Below, piece after piece: positions 16,387 through 26,076 of a DNA stretch of 64,000 nucleotides. Position numbers and translations under genes: made by a program. Position 1 is the first letter of the stretch, and the number at the start of each line of letters is the position of its first letter. A model generated the notes under the pieces. That model was not told the origin of the DNA, did not search any database, and saw only the letters and a program-made list of their open reading frames with translations. Source of the DNA: Bacterioplanes sp965233665 (lineage in GTDB: Bacteria; Pseudomonadota; Gammaproteobacteria; Pseudomonadales; Oceanobacteraceae); contig CBDDTG010000027.1 of assembly GCA_965233665.1 (NCBI GenBank), positions 74,652 to 138,651 on the forward strand, written 5' to 3'.

Positions 16387-17862
16387 ATGTACGACTTGGA
16401 TACGCCAACAGCCCCAGCGGCTGAAAAGCCTGCGGCTCCATCTGGGTTACTTCCTCTGCAAAGCCAACGCAGTCATCTAGAGCTGTTATCTCACTTATCC
16501 GCATACAGCGAGTTGTTGGTACTGGTATGTGGCGATGCCGGAGCCGGTAAGACGACGCTCGCTCGTATGCTGCAGCATCAGCGCTTAGGTTTAGAAGAAA
16601 CGCTCCTGCTCATCGCCAATCCCGGCATGGGCTGGGAGCAGTTGATCGGTCAAATTGTATCGGCGTTAGAGTACACCGGCTTATCACAACAGCGTGCGGA
16701 GGCATTAGATGAACTCAAGGCCCTGCTGTTAGAGCGTTATAAAGAGGGCGGCGGTTTAGTGGTCCTGCTGGATGACGCAGACGCATTGTCAGCAGAAGCA
16801 CTCAACGACATCAGCTATTTAGCGCTGCTGGCACCTCAACAGCTATCGTTTGTATTGTTGGGGCGTGATGGTTTTGAACGACAATTGCGCTCCGGGCCAA
16901 CCTCCGCGCCTACACATGTGGTTCAACTGGAGCCGTTGCCAGAGGCCGACGCCATCGCGCTGTTGCAGCATAAATTTGCAGGTCTGACAGATCGCCAAGC
17001 CAAGGCAGTGTATAACTCCTCGACGGGCTTTCCGGCGGATTTGTTGGCGCGAGTGCCCGACCAGTCGCCCTCTCAAGCGGCTGAGCTGCGAGCTGATGAT
17101 GCTAAGCCGGCTGCCTCTGTTAGGGCTCGATTTCCGCTATGGCATATCGTTGCTGTTGCATTGGTGGGCACGGCCACGGTGATGGCTTTTCTTTATCAAA
17201 GTGAGCCCGAAGTGACATCTAAGCCAGCGGCTGAGCAAATTCTGCAAGACCTTGAGTTGTCGAACTTGAACGGGATTTCAGCAGAGCCTAATGCCGTCGA
17301 TTTCAACTACCCGGCCAGCGAACAAGGCAATGCTCCTATTGATTCGGCTGAAATGTCAGTGGTTGATGCAGGGGTGCTGTCCGTTACAACCACAGAGCCT
17401 GCCCCGACGGCTAAATCACAGTCGACAACCACAGCGGCTGATCAAAACAAGGCACCATCGATAGAACCAAGCCTTCCGCAGCGTGAAGCCTCTGCCGCGG
17501 AAGTTGTTGCGCCGCAATCGACACGGGAGCCTGAAACTCGTCAAGCAGAGGCGGCTTCTAGTGAGTCACAAAGCAGTGATGCGAGGCAGCTACTGACAGC
17601 ACAAGGATTTGTTATTCAGGTGTTGGGTGTTAAGAATCGCAGCGCCGCTGAAGCCTTTATTGCTCGCTGGCAAGAACAGGTGCCACAGCGCTTATATCTC
17701 TATCAAAGTACCTATCAAGGCGAGCCTTGGTATGTGGTTGTGGTAGGTATTTTTGCGGATGGCTCCGTAGCCAGAAAAGCTTCCAAAGCCTTTCCTTCAG
17801 GCTTTGTGGCCGGTTCGCCCTGGGTTAGAAATCTCAACCAGGTTCGGCCTTCCATTAAGTAG
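16387..17862 (+). CDS. DamX-like cell-division protein: AAA ATPase plus SPOR domain
   Basis: This 491-residue protein combines an N-terminal AAA/ExeA-type ATPase with a C-terminal peptidoglycan-binding SPOR domain, as in DamX of gammaproteobacteria. Walker A is GDAGAGKTT (about 49-57) and Walker B is VVLLDDADAL (about 120). A single membrane helix follows at about 253-272, then a long low-complexity Ala/Ser/Glu/Thr-rich linker, then the SPOR domain (about 405-490) beginning GFVIQVLGVKNRSAAEAF. SPOR domains bind septal glycan stripped of stem peptides, so it probably localises to the division site. The ATG at 16387 is preceded by AGAGGAG; two in-frame GTG codons just upstream are less well placed. 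It lies after aroB, the usual damX position. Confidence 0.87.
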   Translation: MYDLDTPTAPAAEKPAAPSGLLPLQSQRSHLELLSHLSAYSELLVLVCGDAGAGKTTLARMLQHQRLGLEETLLLIANPGMGWEQLIGQIVSALEYTGLSQQRAEALDELKALLLERYKEGGGLVVLLDDADALSAEALNDISYLALLAPQQLSFVLLGRDGFERQLRSGPTSAPTHVVQLEPLPEADAIALLQHKFAGLTDRQAKAVYNSSTGFPADLLARVPDQSPSQAAELRADDAKPAASVRARFPLWHIVAVALVGTATVMAFLYQSEPEVTSKPAAEQILQDLELSNLNGISAEPNAVDFNYPASEQGNAPIDSAEMSVVDAGVLSVTTTEPAPTAKSQSTTTAADQNKAPSIEPSLPQREASAAEVVAPQSTREPETRQAEAASSESQSSDARQLLTAQGFVIQVLGVKNRSAAEAFIARWQEQVPQRLYLYQSTYQGEPWYVVVVGIFADGSVARKASKAFPSGFVAGSPWVRNLNQVRPSIK

Positions 17863-17911
17863 AAATAACAGAAAAAAACCTCTTTTTGCCATTTTTTCGT
17901 AAGTAACCTCT

Positions 17912-17940
17912 TTGTTACGGGGTGTTTGCGTGTGTAGAAT
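17912..17940 (+). promoter_or_regulatory. Likely sigma-70 promoter of gltBD
   Basis: TTGTTA (17912-17917) and TAGAAT (17935-17940) are 17 bases apart, and lie about 95 bases before the gltB start. The long leader could hold further control, but no clear riboswitch fold was recognised. Confidence 0.6.
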
Positions 17941-18035
17941 GGTCGTCCTTTTTGTCTTGAGGTTGGTTGATTTTTAACCATCCTGGCTTTTTAAGCCCCT
18001 GATATTTAATCGTTTTTACTGATGAGGGCTGTTCT

Positions 18036-21000
18036 ATGCGGACTGGTCTGTACACCCCAGGCGAATTCAAGGACAACTGCGGCTTTGGTTTGTTGGCGCA
18101 CCTTAAAGGTCAACCTAGCCATGGCTTACTAAAAACAGCAATTGAGTCTTTGACCTGCATGACGCACCGCGGCGGTATCGCAGCTGACGGTAAAACCGGC
18201 GACGGTTGTGGCTTATTGATTCAGAAACCGGACTCCTTTCTGCGAGCCGTTGCGACAGAAGCCGGCATGACGCTACCCCAGCAGTATGCCGTGGGCATGC
18301 TGTTTATGGACTTGGATGAGCAAGTTTATGCCGAGCAAAAGCAAGCGGTAGAACGGGCTTTGAAGGATCAACAGTTGTCGGTGCTTGGTTGGCGCACGGT
18401 GCCCACCAATAACGATTATCTTGGCCCGATGGCGATCGATTGCTTGCCACGTTTTGAGCAGGTGTTTGTTGTGCCTCCGGGGGATCTAGATGACCAGTCT
18501 CTGAACGTAAAACTATTCTACGCTCGGCGCTATGCTGAAAAAGCATTAGTTCAGCATCCCGATTTCTACATTGCTAGCTTGTCGACCTCGGTATTGTCAT
18601 ACAAAGGTCTGATGATGCCGGTGGACCTGCCTAACTTTTACCCAGATTTAGGTGACGAGCGCCTGGAAACGGCGATCTGTGTTTTTCACCAGCGCTTCTC
18701 AACCAACACCATGCCCAAGTGGCCACTGGCTCAGCCGTTCCGCATGTTGGCTCATAATGGTGAGATCAACACCATTCAGGGTAACCGCAACTGGGCCAAT
18801 GCTCGTGCCGGGCAGTTCAGCAGTTCATTGTTGCCGGATTTGTCGGATTTGACGCCGATCGTGAACACCACCGGCTCTGACTCCTCCTCGATGGACAACA
18901 TGTTGGAGTTGCTGACCACCGGCGGCATGAACATGTTCCGCGCCATTCGCATGATGATTCCACCCGCGTGGCAGAACGTGGAAACCATGGATTCACACCT
19001 GCGTGCTTTTCATGAGTACAACTCCATGCATATGGAGCCCTGGGATGGCCCTGCTGGTGTGGTGATTACCGATGGCCGTTACGCCGTATGTGGGCTTGAT
19101 CGCAATGGTTTGCGGCCGTCGCGCTGGGTGATTACTAAGGATGATTTGATCACCGTGGCCTCTGAGGTCGGTGTGCATGCTTATCAGCCAGAAGATGTGG
19201 TCGCGAAGGGTCGAGTTGGGCCGGGTCAGATTCTGGCTATCGATACCCAAGAGGGCAAGCTGCTGCACACCGAAGACATCGATGATCAGCTGAAACGGGC
19301 ACACCCTTATAAAAAGTGGCTGAAAGAACACGCCACACGCATTGAAAGTAGCCTGTACCTGCGCCATGCCGGGCTCGATGATATGTCTGGTGACGAGCTA
19401 AACAGCCACCAGAAGCTGCATTTAGTGACCAATGAAGAGCGCTCGCAAGTGTTGCGTCCGATGGCAGAAAGCGGCCAAGAAGCGACAGGGTCCATGGGCG
19501 ATGACACGCCGATGGCGGTGCTGTCACAGCGCGTGCGCCATGTGGCTGATTATTTCCGCCAACAGTTTGCTCAGGTCACCAACCCGCCGATTGACCCATT
19601 GCGCGAATCCATCGTGATGTCGCTGGAAACCTGCATCGGTGCTGAGAAGAACGTCTTCGAAGAGTCGGCCGATCATGCCAACCGCATTATTCTGACCTCG
19701 CCAGTACTGTCGCCGTTGAAGTTTGTAGGCTTGAAAAAAGCCAACAGTGAGCATTTCAGCCACATCACTTTGTCCCTCGGCTTTGACGCCGATACCTCAT
19801 TGCGCCAGGCGGTTGAAAACCTGACGGCTCAGGCAGAGCAAGCCGTGCGTGATGGTCGCGTCATTTTGATTCTGAGTGACTATGACATTCAGCCGCAGCA
19901 GCTGGTGATTCCTGCTGCCATGGCGACGGGAGCCGTGCATCACTGTCTGGCGAGCAAAGGTCTACGTACCCGCAGCAACATCGTGGTGGAAACCGGCTCG
20001 GCGCGTGATCCGCACCACTTTGCAGTCTTGCTGGGTTTTGGCGCTACCGCCGTTTACCCCTGGCTGGCTTATGACATTCTCACTGACTTGCACGATAAAG
20101 GTGAGCTGTTGGGTGACCCGCTGAAGTCGCACCAGAATTTCCGCAAGGCCATTCGCAAGGGTTTGATGAAGGTGATGTCGAAAATGGGCATTTCCACCAT
20201 CGCTTCTTACCGTGGTGCACAATTGTTTGAAGCCATCGGTTTGGCGGAGGACGTCGTTGACCTGTGCTTTCGCGGAGTCACCAGTCGCCTGCAAGGTGCC
20301 GGCTTTGATGACTTTGAGCAGGATCTGAAGCTGATTCACAAGCACGCTTGGAAAACGCGGAAAGCGTTGGATCAAGGCGGCTTGCTCAAATACGTGCATG
20401 GCGGTGAATACCATGCTTACAACCCGGATGTGGTGAAAAATGTCCAGGATGCGGTGCAAACCAATAGCCAAGCGGCTTACGACCGCTTTGCTGAGCTGGT
20501 AAATGAGCGCCCAGTCGCGACCATTCGTGATTTGCTGTCGTTGCGCCAAGACGTGGCCGCGATCGATCTGGCTGAAGTTGAACCGGTGGAAGCGATTTAC
20601 CCACGCTTTGATACCGCGGCCATGTCGCTGGGGGCGTTATCGCCAGAAGCGCACGAGGCGTTGGCCGAAGCCATGAATGAGCTGGGCGGTCGCTCCAACT
20701 CAGGTGAGGGCGGTGAAGACCCTGCACGCTACGGCACTGCTAAAAACTCCAAGATCAAGCAAATTGCCTCGGGTCGCTTTGGTGTCACGCCTGAGTACTT
20801 GTCCAGCGCAGAAGTGCTGCAAATCAAGGTGGCCCAAGGCGCTAAGCCGGGCGAAGGAGGCCAACTACCCGGTGGCAAGGTCAACGATTTGATTGCCACT
20901 TTGCGCTATTCGGTGCCCGGTGTGACCCTGATTTCACCGCCGCCGCACCACGACATTTATTCCATCGAGGATTTGGCGCAGCTGATTTACGACCTCAAGC

Positions 21001-22484
21001 AGGTCAACCCTGAGGCGCTGGTATCGGTCAAGCTGGTTTCCGAGCCAGGTGTTGGCACCATTGCCGCGGGTGTTGCCAAAGCGTATGCCGATTTGATTAC
21101 CATTTCTGGCTACGACGGTGGTACCGCAGCGTCACCGCTAACGTCCATTAAGTATGCTGGCTCGCCTTGGGAGTTGGGCTTGTCAGAGGCTCATCAAGCA
21201 CTGCGTGCCAATGATTTGCGTGGCAATGTGCGAGTGCAAACGGATGGCGGGCTGAAAACCGGCTTGGATGTGGTCAAAGCGGCCATTTTGGGCGCAGAAA
21301 GCTTTGGCTTTGGCACCATGCCGATGGTCGCTGTTGGCTGTAAGTATTTGCGCATCTGTCACCTGAATAACTGTGCGACCGGTGTGGCGACGCAAAATGA
21401 CGGCCTGCGTGAACAACACTACATTGGCACAGCGGACATGGTGAAAAACTATTTCCGCTTTGTGGCGGAAGAAGTGCGTGGCTGGCTAGCCAAGTTGGGT
21501 GTGCGCAGCCTGCAGGACCTGGTTGGGCGGACTGATCTACTAGCGGTACTGGATGGCAGCACAGACAAGCAGCGTCATTTAGATCTGACACCGATTATCC
21601 ACAACGATCAGATTCCAGCCGATAAACCGCATACCGTTCAAGTTGAGCGCAATCGCCCGTACGACGAAGGCTTGCTGGCTGAGCGCATGGTGGCAGACGC
21701 TTTGCCACTGATTGAAAGCAAGCAAGGCGGTGAGCTGAATTACACCGTCACCAACTGCGATCGCTCTATCGGTGCACGGTTGTCGGGTGAAATCGCCAAG
21801 CGTCACGGCAACCAGGGCATGGCCAAATACCCCATTCGTATTCACCTCAATGGTGCCGCTGGGCAGTCATTCGGCGTATGGAATGCCGGTGGCCTGGAAA
21901 TGGTACTGGATGGCGACGCCAATGATTACGTGGGTAAAGGCATGACCGGTGGCAAGCTGGTTATTCGCCCGCCACAAGGCTCTGAATTCCGCAGCGAGCA
22001 AGCCGCCATCATTGGTAACACCTGCTTGTACGGTGCGACGGGCGGTAAGTTGCTGGCAGCGGGGCGTGCGGGTGAGCGCTTTGCAGTGCGCAACTCGGGT
22101 GCTCATGCCGTGGTGGAAGGCGCGGGTGATCACTGCTGTGAATACATGACCGGCGGCATGGTGTGTGTGTTGGGTGAAACCGGCTACAACTTCGGCGCAG
22201 GCATGACCGGCGGTTTTGCTTACGTGCTCGACCGTGACAACAGCTTTGTTGATAAATACAACCACGAGTTGGTGGAAATCACCCGCATCGTGAATGAAGA
22301 AACCGAGGGGCATCGCAGCCACTTGCGCAGCGTTATTCGTGAGCACTATGCCGAAACGGGCAGTGACTGGGCGCGTGAAATTCTCGATGACTACGACAGC
22401 TTTATCTACAAGTTCTGGCTGGTGAAGCCGAAAGCTGCCGATTTACAACAATTGCTGAATGCCACCCGTGCTCGTCCTGAGTAA
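18036..22484 (+). CDS. gltB: Glutamate synthase (NADPH), large subunit
   Basis: GltB makes two glutamates from glutamine and 2-oxoglutarate, using electrons supplied by GltD. The 1482-residue protein begins with a short propeptide, and cleavage before Cys 15 (CGFGLLAHLKG) would expose the class II amidotransferase nucleophile. Next come the central domain, the FMN-binding synthase domain (GEGGEDPARYGT, GAKPGEGGQLPGGK), the 3Fe-4S cluster cysteines (C-x5-C-x4-C in CKYLRICHLNNC), and the C-terminal GXGXG beta-helix. It is the bacterial alpha subunit of full length. gltD follows 32 bases downstream. Confidence 0.97.
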   Translation: MRTGLYTPGEFKDNCGFGLLAHLKGQPSHGLLKTAIESLTCMTHRGGIAADGKTGDGCGLLIQKPDSFLRAVATEAGMTLPQQYAVGMLFMDLDEQVYAEQKQAVERALKDQQLSVLGWRTVPTNNDYLGPMAIDCLPRFEQVFVVPPGDLDDQSLNVKLFYARRYAEKALVQHPDFYIASLSTSVLSYKGLMMPVDLPNFYPDLGDERLETAICVFHQRFSTNTMPKWPLAQPFRMLAHNGEINTIQGNRNWANARAGQFSSSLLPDLSDLTPIVNTTGSDSSSMDNMLELLTTGGMNMFRAIRMMIPPAWQNVETMDSHLRAFHEYNSMHMEPWDGPAGVVITDGRYAVCGLDRNGLRPSRWVITKDDLITVASEVGVHAYQPEDVVAKGRVGPGQILAIDTQEGKLLHTEDIDDQLKRAHPYKKWLKEHATRIESSLYLRHAGLDDMSGDELNSHQKLHLVTNEERSQVLRPMAESGQEATGSMGDDTPMAVLSQRVRHVADYFRQQFAQVTNPPIDPLRESIVMSLETCIGAEKNVFEESADHANRIILTSPVLSPLKFVGLKKANSEHFSHITLSLGFDADTSLRQAVENLTAQAEQAVRDGRVILILSDYDIQPQQLVIPAAMATGAVHHCLASKGLRTRSNIVVETGSARDPHHFAVLLGFGATAVYPWLAYDILTDLHDKGELLGDPLKSHQNFRKAIRKGLMKVMSKMGISTIASYRGAQLFEAIGLAEDVVDLCFRGVTSRLQGAGFDDFEQDLKLIHKHAWKTRKALDQGGLLKYVHGGEYHAYNPDVVKNVQDAVQTNSQAAYDRFAELVNERPVATIRDLLSLRQDVAAIDLAEVEPVEAIYPRFDTAAMSLGALSPEAHEALAEAMNELGGRSNSGEGGEDPARYGTAKNSKIKQIASGRFGVTPEYLSSAEVLQIKVAQGAKPGEGGQLPGGKVNDLIATLRYSVPGVTLISPPPHHDIYSIEDLAQLIYDLKQVNPEALVSVKLVSEPGVGTIAAGVAKAYADLITISGYDGGTAASPLTSIKYAGSPWELGLSEAHQALRANDLRGNVRVQTDGGLKTGLDVVKAAILGAESFGFGTMPMVAVGCKYLRICHLNNCATGVATQNDGLREQHYIGTADMVKNYFRFVAEEVRGWLAKLGVRSLQDLVGRTDLLAVLDGSTDKQRHLDLTPIIHNDQIPADKPHTVQVERNRPYDEGLLAERMVADALPLIESKQGGELNYTVTNCDRSIGARLSGEIAKRHGNQGMAKYPIRIHLNGAAGQSFGVWNAGGLEMVLDGDANDYVGKGMTGGKLVIRPPQGSEFRSEQAAIIGNTCLYGATGGKLLAAGRAGERFAVRNSGAHAVVEGAGDHCCEYMTGGMVCVLGETGYNFGAGMTGGFAYVLDRDNSFVDKYNHELVEITRIVNEETEGHRSHLRSVIREHYAETGSDWAREILDDYDSFIYKFWLVKPKAADLQQLLNATRARPE

Positions 22485-22516
22485 CGGTCGTCGTGGGTGA
22501 GAGAGAGAGGCTTGAT

Positions 22517-23944
22517 ATGAAAAGTACCAATCAGCGACTGAACAACCACTTCCAGTTTGTCGATGTGGGCCGCCGTGATCCGAATAAAAAGTCCATCGCG
22601 ACGCGCAAGAAGCAATTTGTTGAAATTTACCAGCCGTTCCAGAGCAAACAGGTAGCCGAGCAATCGCATCGCTGTCTGGATTGCGGCAACCCTTACTGTG
22701 AATGGAAGTGCCCAGTGCACAATTACATTCCCAACTGGCTCAAGCTGGCCAGTGAGGGCAACATTTTGGAGGCGGTTGAACTCAGCCACCAGACCAACAC
22801 CTTGCCTGAGGTCTGTGGTCGTGTATGCCCGCAAGACCGTTTGTGTGAAGGCGCTTGTACCCTTAACGATGGTTTCGGTGCCGTGACCATCGGCAATGTT
22901 GAGAAGTACATTACTGATACCGCCTTCGCCATGGGCTGGCGACCGGACATGAGCAACGTGGTGCCTACCGGCAAGCGTGTCGCCATTATTGGCGCAGGCC
23001 CAGCCGGCCTAGGGTGTGCTGACATACTGGCACGCAATGGTGTGATGCCTGTGGTGTTTGATAAGTACCCGGAAATCGGCGGCTTGCTGACCTTTGGCAT
23101 TCCTGAGTTCAAGCTCGAAAAAAGCGTGATGGCCAACCGCCGAGAAGTATTTGAAGGCATGGGCGTCGAGTTTCGCTTGAATACCGAGGTTGGCAAGGAT
23201 GTGGACTTCCAGAACATCATGGATGAGTTCGACGCTGTCTTTATGGGCATGGGCACCTACACCTACATGAAAGGCGGTTTTCCGGGTGAAGACCTGCCAG
23301 GCGTTCACGATGCCCTGGATTTCTTGGTGGCGAACGTGAATCGCAACCTCGGATTTGAGCAGGATCCGGCGGATTTCATCGACATGAAAGGCAAGAAAGT
23401 CGTGGTGTTGGGTGGTGGTGATACCGCCATGGACTGTAACCGCACCTCGATTCGTCAGCAGGCGGCGGGTGTGACCTGTGCCTACCGTCGAGATGAAGAA
23501 AACATGCCAGGTTCCAAGCGAGAAGTACAAAATGCTCGCGAAGAGGGGGTGAAATTTCTCTTCAATCGTCAGCCAGTAGCTATTATTGGTGAGGAAAAGG
23601 TCGAAGGTGTGAAGGTCGTCACTACAGAGTTAGGCGAACCCGACGAAAATGGTCGTCGCCGGCCTCAGGTGATTGAAGGCTCAGAAGAAATTCTGCCCGC
23701 AGATGCGGTGTTGGTGGCGTTTGGTTTTCGCCCCAGCCCAGCACCTTGGTTCCAGCAGTTTGGTATTCAGCTAAACAGTTGGGATGGCGTCGTGGCACCG
23801 GAAGAGCAAACTTTCAAATTCCAGACTTCCAACCCCAAGGTTTTTGCGGGCGGAGACATGGTGCGCGGATCTGACCTGGTGGTCACCGCGATTTGGGAGG
23901 GCAGACAAGCGGCAGAAGGCATTCTCGACTATTTGGATGTTTAA
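22517..23944 (+). CDS. gltD: Glutamate synthase (NADPH), small subunit
   Basis: GltD takes electrons from NADPH through FAD and two 4Fe-4S clusters to GltB. The 475-residue protein has the N-terminal cysteine-rich cluster region (CLDCGNPYCEWKCPVHN and VCGRVCPQDRLCEGACT), an FAD Rossmann motif VAIIGAGPAGLGCA, and an NADPH motif VVVLGGGDTAMDC. The start at 22517 is preceded by GAGAGAGAGG; an in-frame GTG eight codons earlier lacks a site and is not family-like. A hairpin terminator follows, so the Ig-like lipoprotein gene downstream is probably separately expressed. Confidence 0.96.
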   Translation: MKSTNQRLNNHFQFVDVGRRDPNKKSIATRKKQFVEIYQPFQSKQVAEQSHRCLDCGNPYCEWKCPVHNYIPNWLKLASEGNILEAVELSHQTNTLPEVCGRVCPQDRLCEGACTLNDGFGAVTIGNVEKYITDTAFAMGWRPDMSNVVPTGKRVAIIGAGPAGLGCADILARNGVMPVVFDKYPEIGGLLTFGIPEFKLEKSVMANRREVFEGMGVEFRLNTEVGKDVDFQNIMDEFDAVFMGMGTYTYMKGGFPGEDLPGVHDALDFLVANVNRNLGFEQDPADFIDMKGKKVVVLGGGDTAMDCNRTSIRQQAAGVTCAYRRDEENMPGSKREVQNAREEGVKFLFNRQPVAIIGEEKVEGVKVVTTELGEPDENGRRRPQVIEGSEEILPADAVLVAFGFRPSPAPWFQQFGIQLNSWDGVVAPEEQTFKFQTSNPKVFAGGDMVRGSDLVVTAIWEGRQAAEGILDYLDV

Positions 23945-23988
23945 TGTAACTTCTCAGTAAAGCCCGCTAACTTCCCGACAGAAGGTAG

Positions 23989-24028
23989 AAAGCGCAGCTC
24001 TGTATGGACAGGGTTGCGCTTTTGTTTT
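23989..24028 (+). terminator. Probable terminator of gltBD
   Basis: AAAGCGCA and TGCGCTTT pair around an 18-base loop, followed by TTGTTTT. The loop is long, so it is weaker than the others in the window. Confidence 0.6.
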
Positions 24029-24111
24029 ATGGCTGATTACCCGATCCGGTGTTATTCTTTCGAGCAAAGCGATACAACCCGATGGGACGAGATAAGATGG
24101 AGCGTATACGC

Positions 24112-25983
24112 ATGTACAAGCCCATGACTTTGCTGGCGCTGCTATTAGCCGGCTTTTTAACGGCCTGCGGTGGCAGTGATGGTGGATCGGTTGTCCAGGG
24201 GGGCGATGGTACTGGTACCGGAACGGGGGATGATGGTGGCACGGATGATGTTACCACGGGCACTGATATCACTGCCCCGCGTTTGGGAACGGGGGTTGGT
24301 TCGAGCTTTAATGAGGGTGCACTTGAAGCAACAGTGACTAATCTAAGCGCTGGCGGCACCACTCAAGTTAAAGCCAACATTGTTGATTCAGGCAGCGGGA
24401 ATCGTAAAATCGTTTCCAAGCCTTATGCTATTGTCTTTAGTTCGCGTTGCTCTGGATCTGATCCGGCTCAGGCGGTATTTAGTAAAGACGAAATTATTAC
24501 ATCCAGTGGCGAGGTAGTTGTTACCTACGAGGCACGTGGTTGTCGGGACCAGGATGTAGTGACCTTCCGTTTATATGATACAAGTGAAGAGGGTGGTGGT
24601 CGCACGGGAGATGTACTGCATACTGCTACAACATTGCTGACAGTAGAGCCCCCTGAGACCGGTGCAATAGAGTTTGCTTCGGCTGAACCACGCTCTATCT
24701 CTGTGTCAGGTATTGCGAATGAAGTTTTGTCAAAGCTATCTCGAGTGACGTTTCGCGTTCTTGATAACAACGCAAATCCAATATCAGGTAAAACCGTCAA
24801 TTTTGAATTGACAAATACGGCTGGGGGAATCTCCTTGTCCCTCGATAGTGCTATCACTAATGAGTCTGGCGAGGCTTCTACTATCCTGCGTAGCGGTACG
24901 TCTCATGCTTTGACATCTGTAAAAGCTACAACCACGATGAACGACGGTACGGCGATTACTACAGAGTCTTCACCTATTTCTGTCACAACTGGATTGCCAC
25001 GCCAGGATAAGTTTTCTATTAGTGCAAACACATTTAATCCAGGTGCCTACAATAGAGATAATATTGAAGTTGACATTACAGCCTCCTCATCTGACGCACT
25101 CGGTAATCCAGTACCCAATGGAACTCAGTTCAACTTTTATGCCGAAAATGGGCGTATTGGTTTTGATGATACTCCATCCGGTAGTTGTGTAGTCGACAAT
25201 GGTGAAGGTTCGTGTAGCGTTAAGTGGCGTAGCAGTGGTGTGAGGCCTTATTTTGAAGGGAGTCATCCTGATGGTTTGCAAACTGTTAATGAGCGCATTG
25301 GTATGACAACAATTGTCGCTTACACGCTTGGTGAGGGGGGCTTTACAGATCAAAATGCTAACTATCTCTATGATGCTGGCGAGCCTTTTGTTTCTTGGCC
25401 TGAAGTGTTTGTGGACGACAACTTCAATGGTCAGATTGATTTAGGTACAAACGGTAATCCTGTTGAAGCTTTCTTTGAGGTGACTGCGAACAATCAATAT
25501 GATGACGCACCAGCTGTCTATCAGGGAGTGCAGTGTGCTGAATCTGCAAAATCTTTAGGGCATTGTCCTCCAGGGCTTGTTCATGTGAGAGATAGCTTGC
25601 GTCTTATGCAGTCGCTTTCTGACAGTCTGCAATTGTCTTTTTATGAAGACAGTGGGTCAGGTTATCAGCAAGTTGATATACCAAGCTTGGGTTCTAGTGG
25701 TGAGTTTCTCGTAGTGGTTCAGGACGCGCACGGCAATATCCCAGAGACTGGTACATCTTTCTCCTCTACTGGAGATGGCTATGAGGTGGGGGGCACCAAT
25801 GGTGATGTCCCTAACAGCGTTGGTGAGTTAAATATTGAAGGTCTGCCACCATACGGAGCAGTCTTTTCAGTTCAGTATCGACTTGATCCAGACTTTACTG
25901 GTACAGAGAGAAGTATTGAGGTCACGGCCACGGGAGGGGGGGACGGCAATATTTCTGACGGTAGAACATTCTACACTAATTAA
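24112..25983 (+). CDS. Putative lipoprotein with bacterial Ig-like (Big_1/invasin-type) domains
   Basis: The protein (about 623 residues from this start) has a lipoprotein signal with lipobox LTAC about 18 residues in, followed by a Gly/Asp/Thr-rich linker. Two Ig-like modules can be seen: one contains VLDNNANPISGKTVNFELTN and ITNESGEASTIL, the other SSSDALGNPVPNGTQFNFY, both with the D-x-x-G/N-N-P-v-x-G pattern of Big_1 domains of intimin/invasin proteins. A later stretch has Asp/Asn-rich loops (DQNANYLYDAGEP, DDNFNGQID) that could bind calcium. Upstream in-frame starts at 24082 and 24097 are possible; 24112 has a GGAG site 9 bases before it. Likely surface- or periplasm-exposed; the partner is unknown. 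Codon use is more AT-rich than the flanking gltD and hemE, and the gene interrupts a gltD-hemE order seen in Pseudomonas, which suggests insertion or transfer. Confidence 0.8.
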   Translation: MYKPMTLLALLLAGFLTACGGSDGGSVVQGGDGTGTGTGDDGGTDDVTTGTDITAPRLGTGVGSSFNEGALEATVTNLSAGGTTQVKANIVDSGSGNRKIVSKPYAIVFSSRCSGSDPAQAVFSKDEIITSSGEVVVTYEARGCRDQDVVTFRLYDTSEEGGGRTGDVLHTATTLLTVEPPETGAIEFASAEPRSISVSGIANEVLSKLSRVTFRVLDNNANPISGKTVNFELTNTAGGISLSLDSAITNESGEASTILRSGTSHALTSVKATTTMNDGTAITTESSPISVTTGLPRQDKFSISANTFNPGAYNRDNIEVDITASSSDALGNPVPNGTQFNFYAENGRIGFDDTPSGSCVVDNGEGSCSVKWRSSGVRPYFEGSHPDGLQTVNERIGMTTIVAYTLGEGGFTDQNANYLYDAGEPFVSWPEVFVDDNFNGQIDLGTNGNPVEAFFEVTANNQYDDAPAVYQGVQCAESAKSLGHCPPGLVHVRDSLRLMQSLSDSLQLSFYEDSGSGYQQVDIPSLGSSGEFLVVVQDAHGNIPETGTSFSSTGDGYEVGGTNGDVPNSVGELNIEGLPPYGAVFSVQYRLDPDFTGTERSIEVTATGGGDGNISDGRTFYTN

Positions 25984-26076
25984 TCCTTTACGGAGTAAGT
26001 GCGGAGTTCATACAAAGTTACTTTGAATTGTTTTTTGTTATAGTGGCAGCCATTTTGAACGATTAGCAGGATCAAC

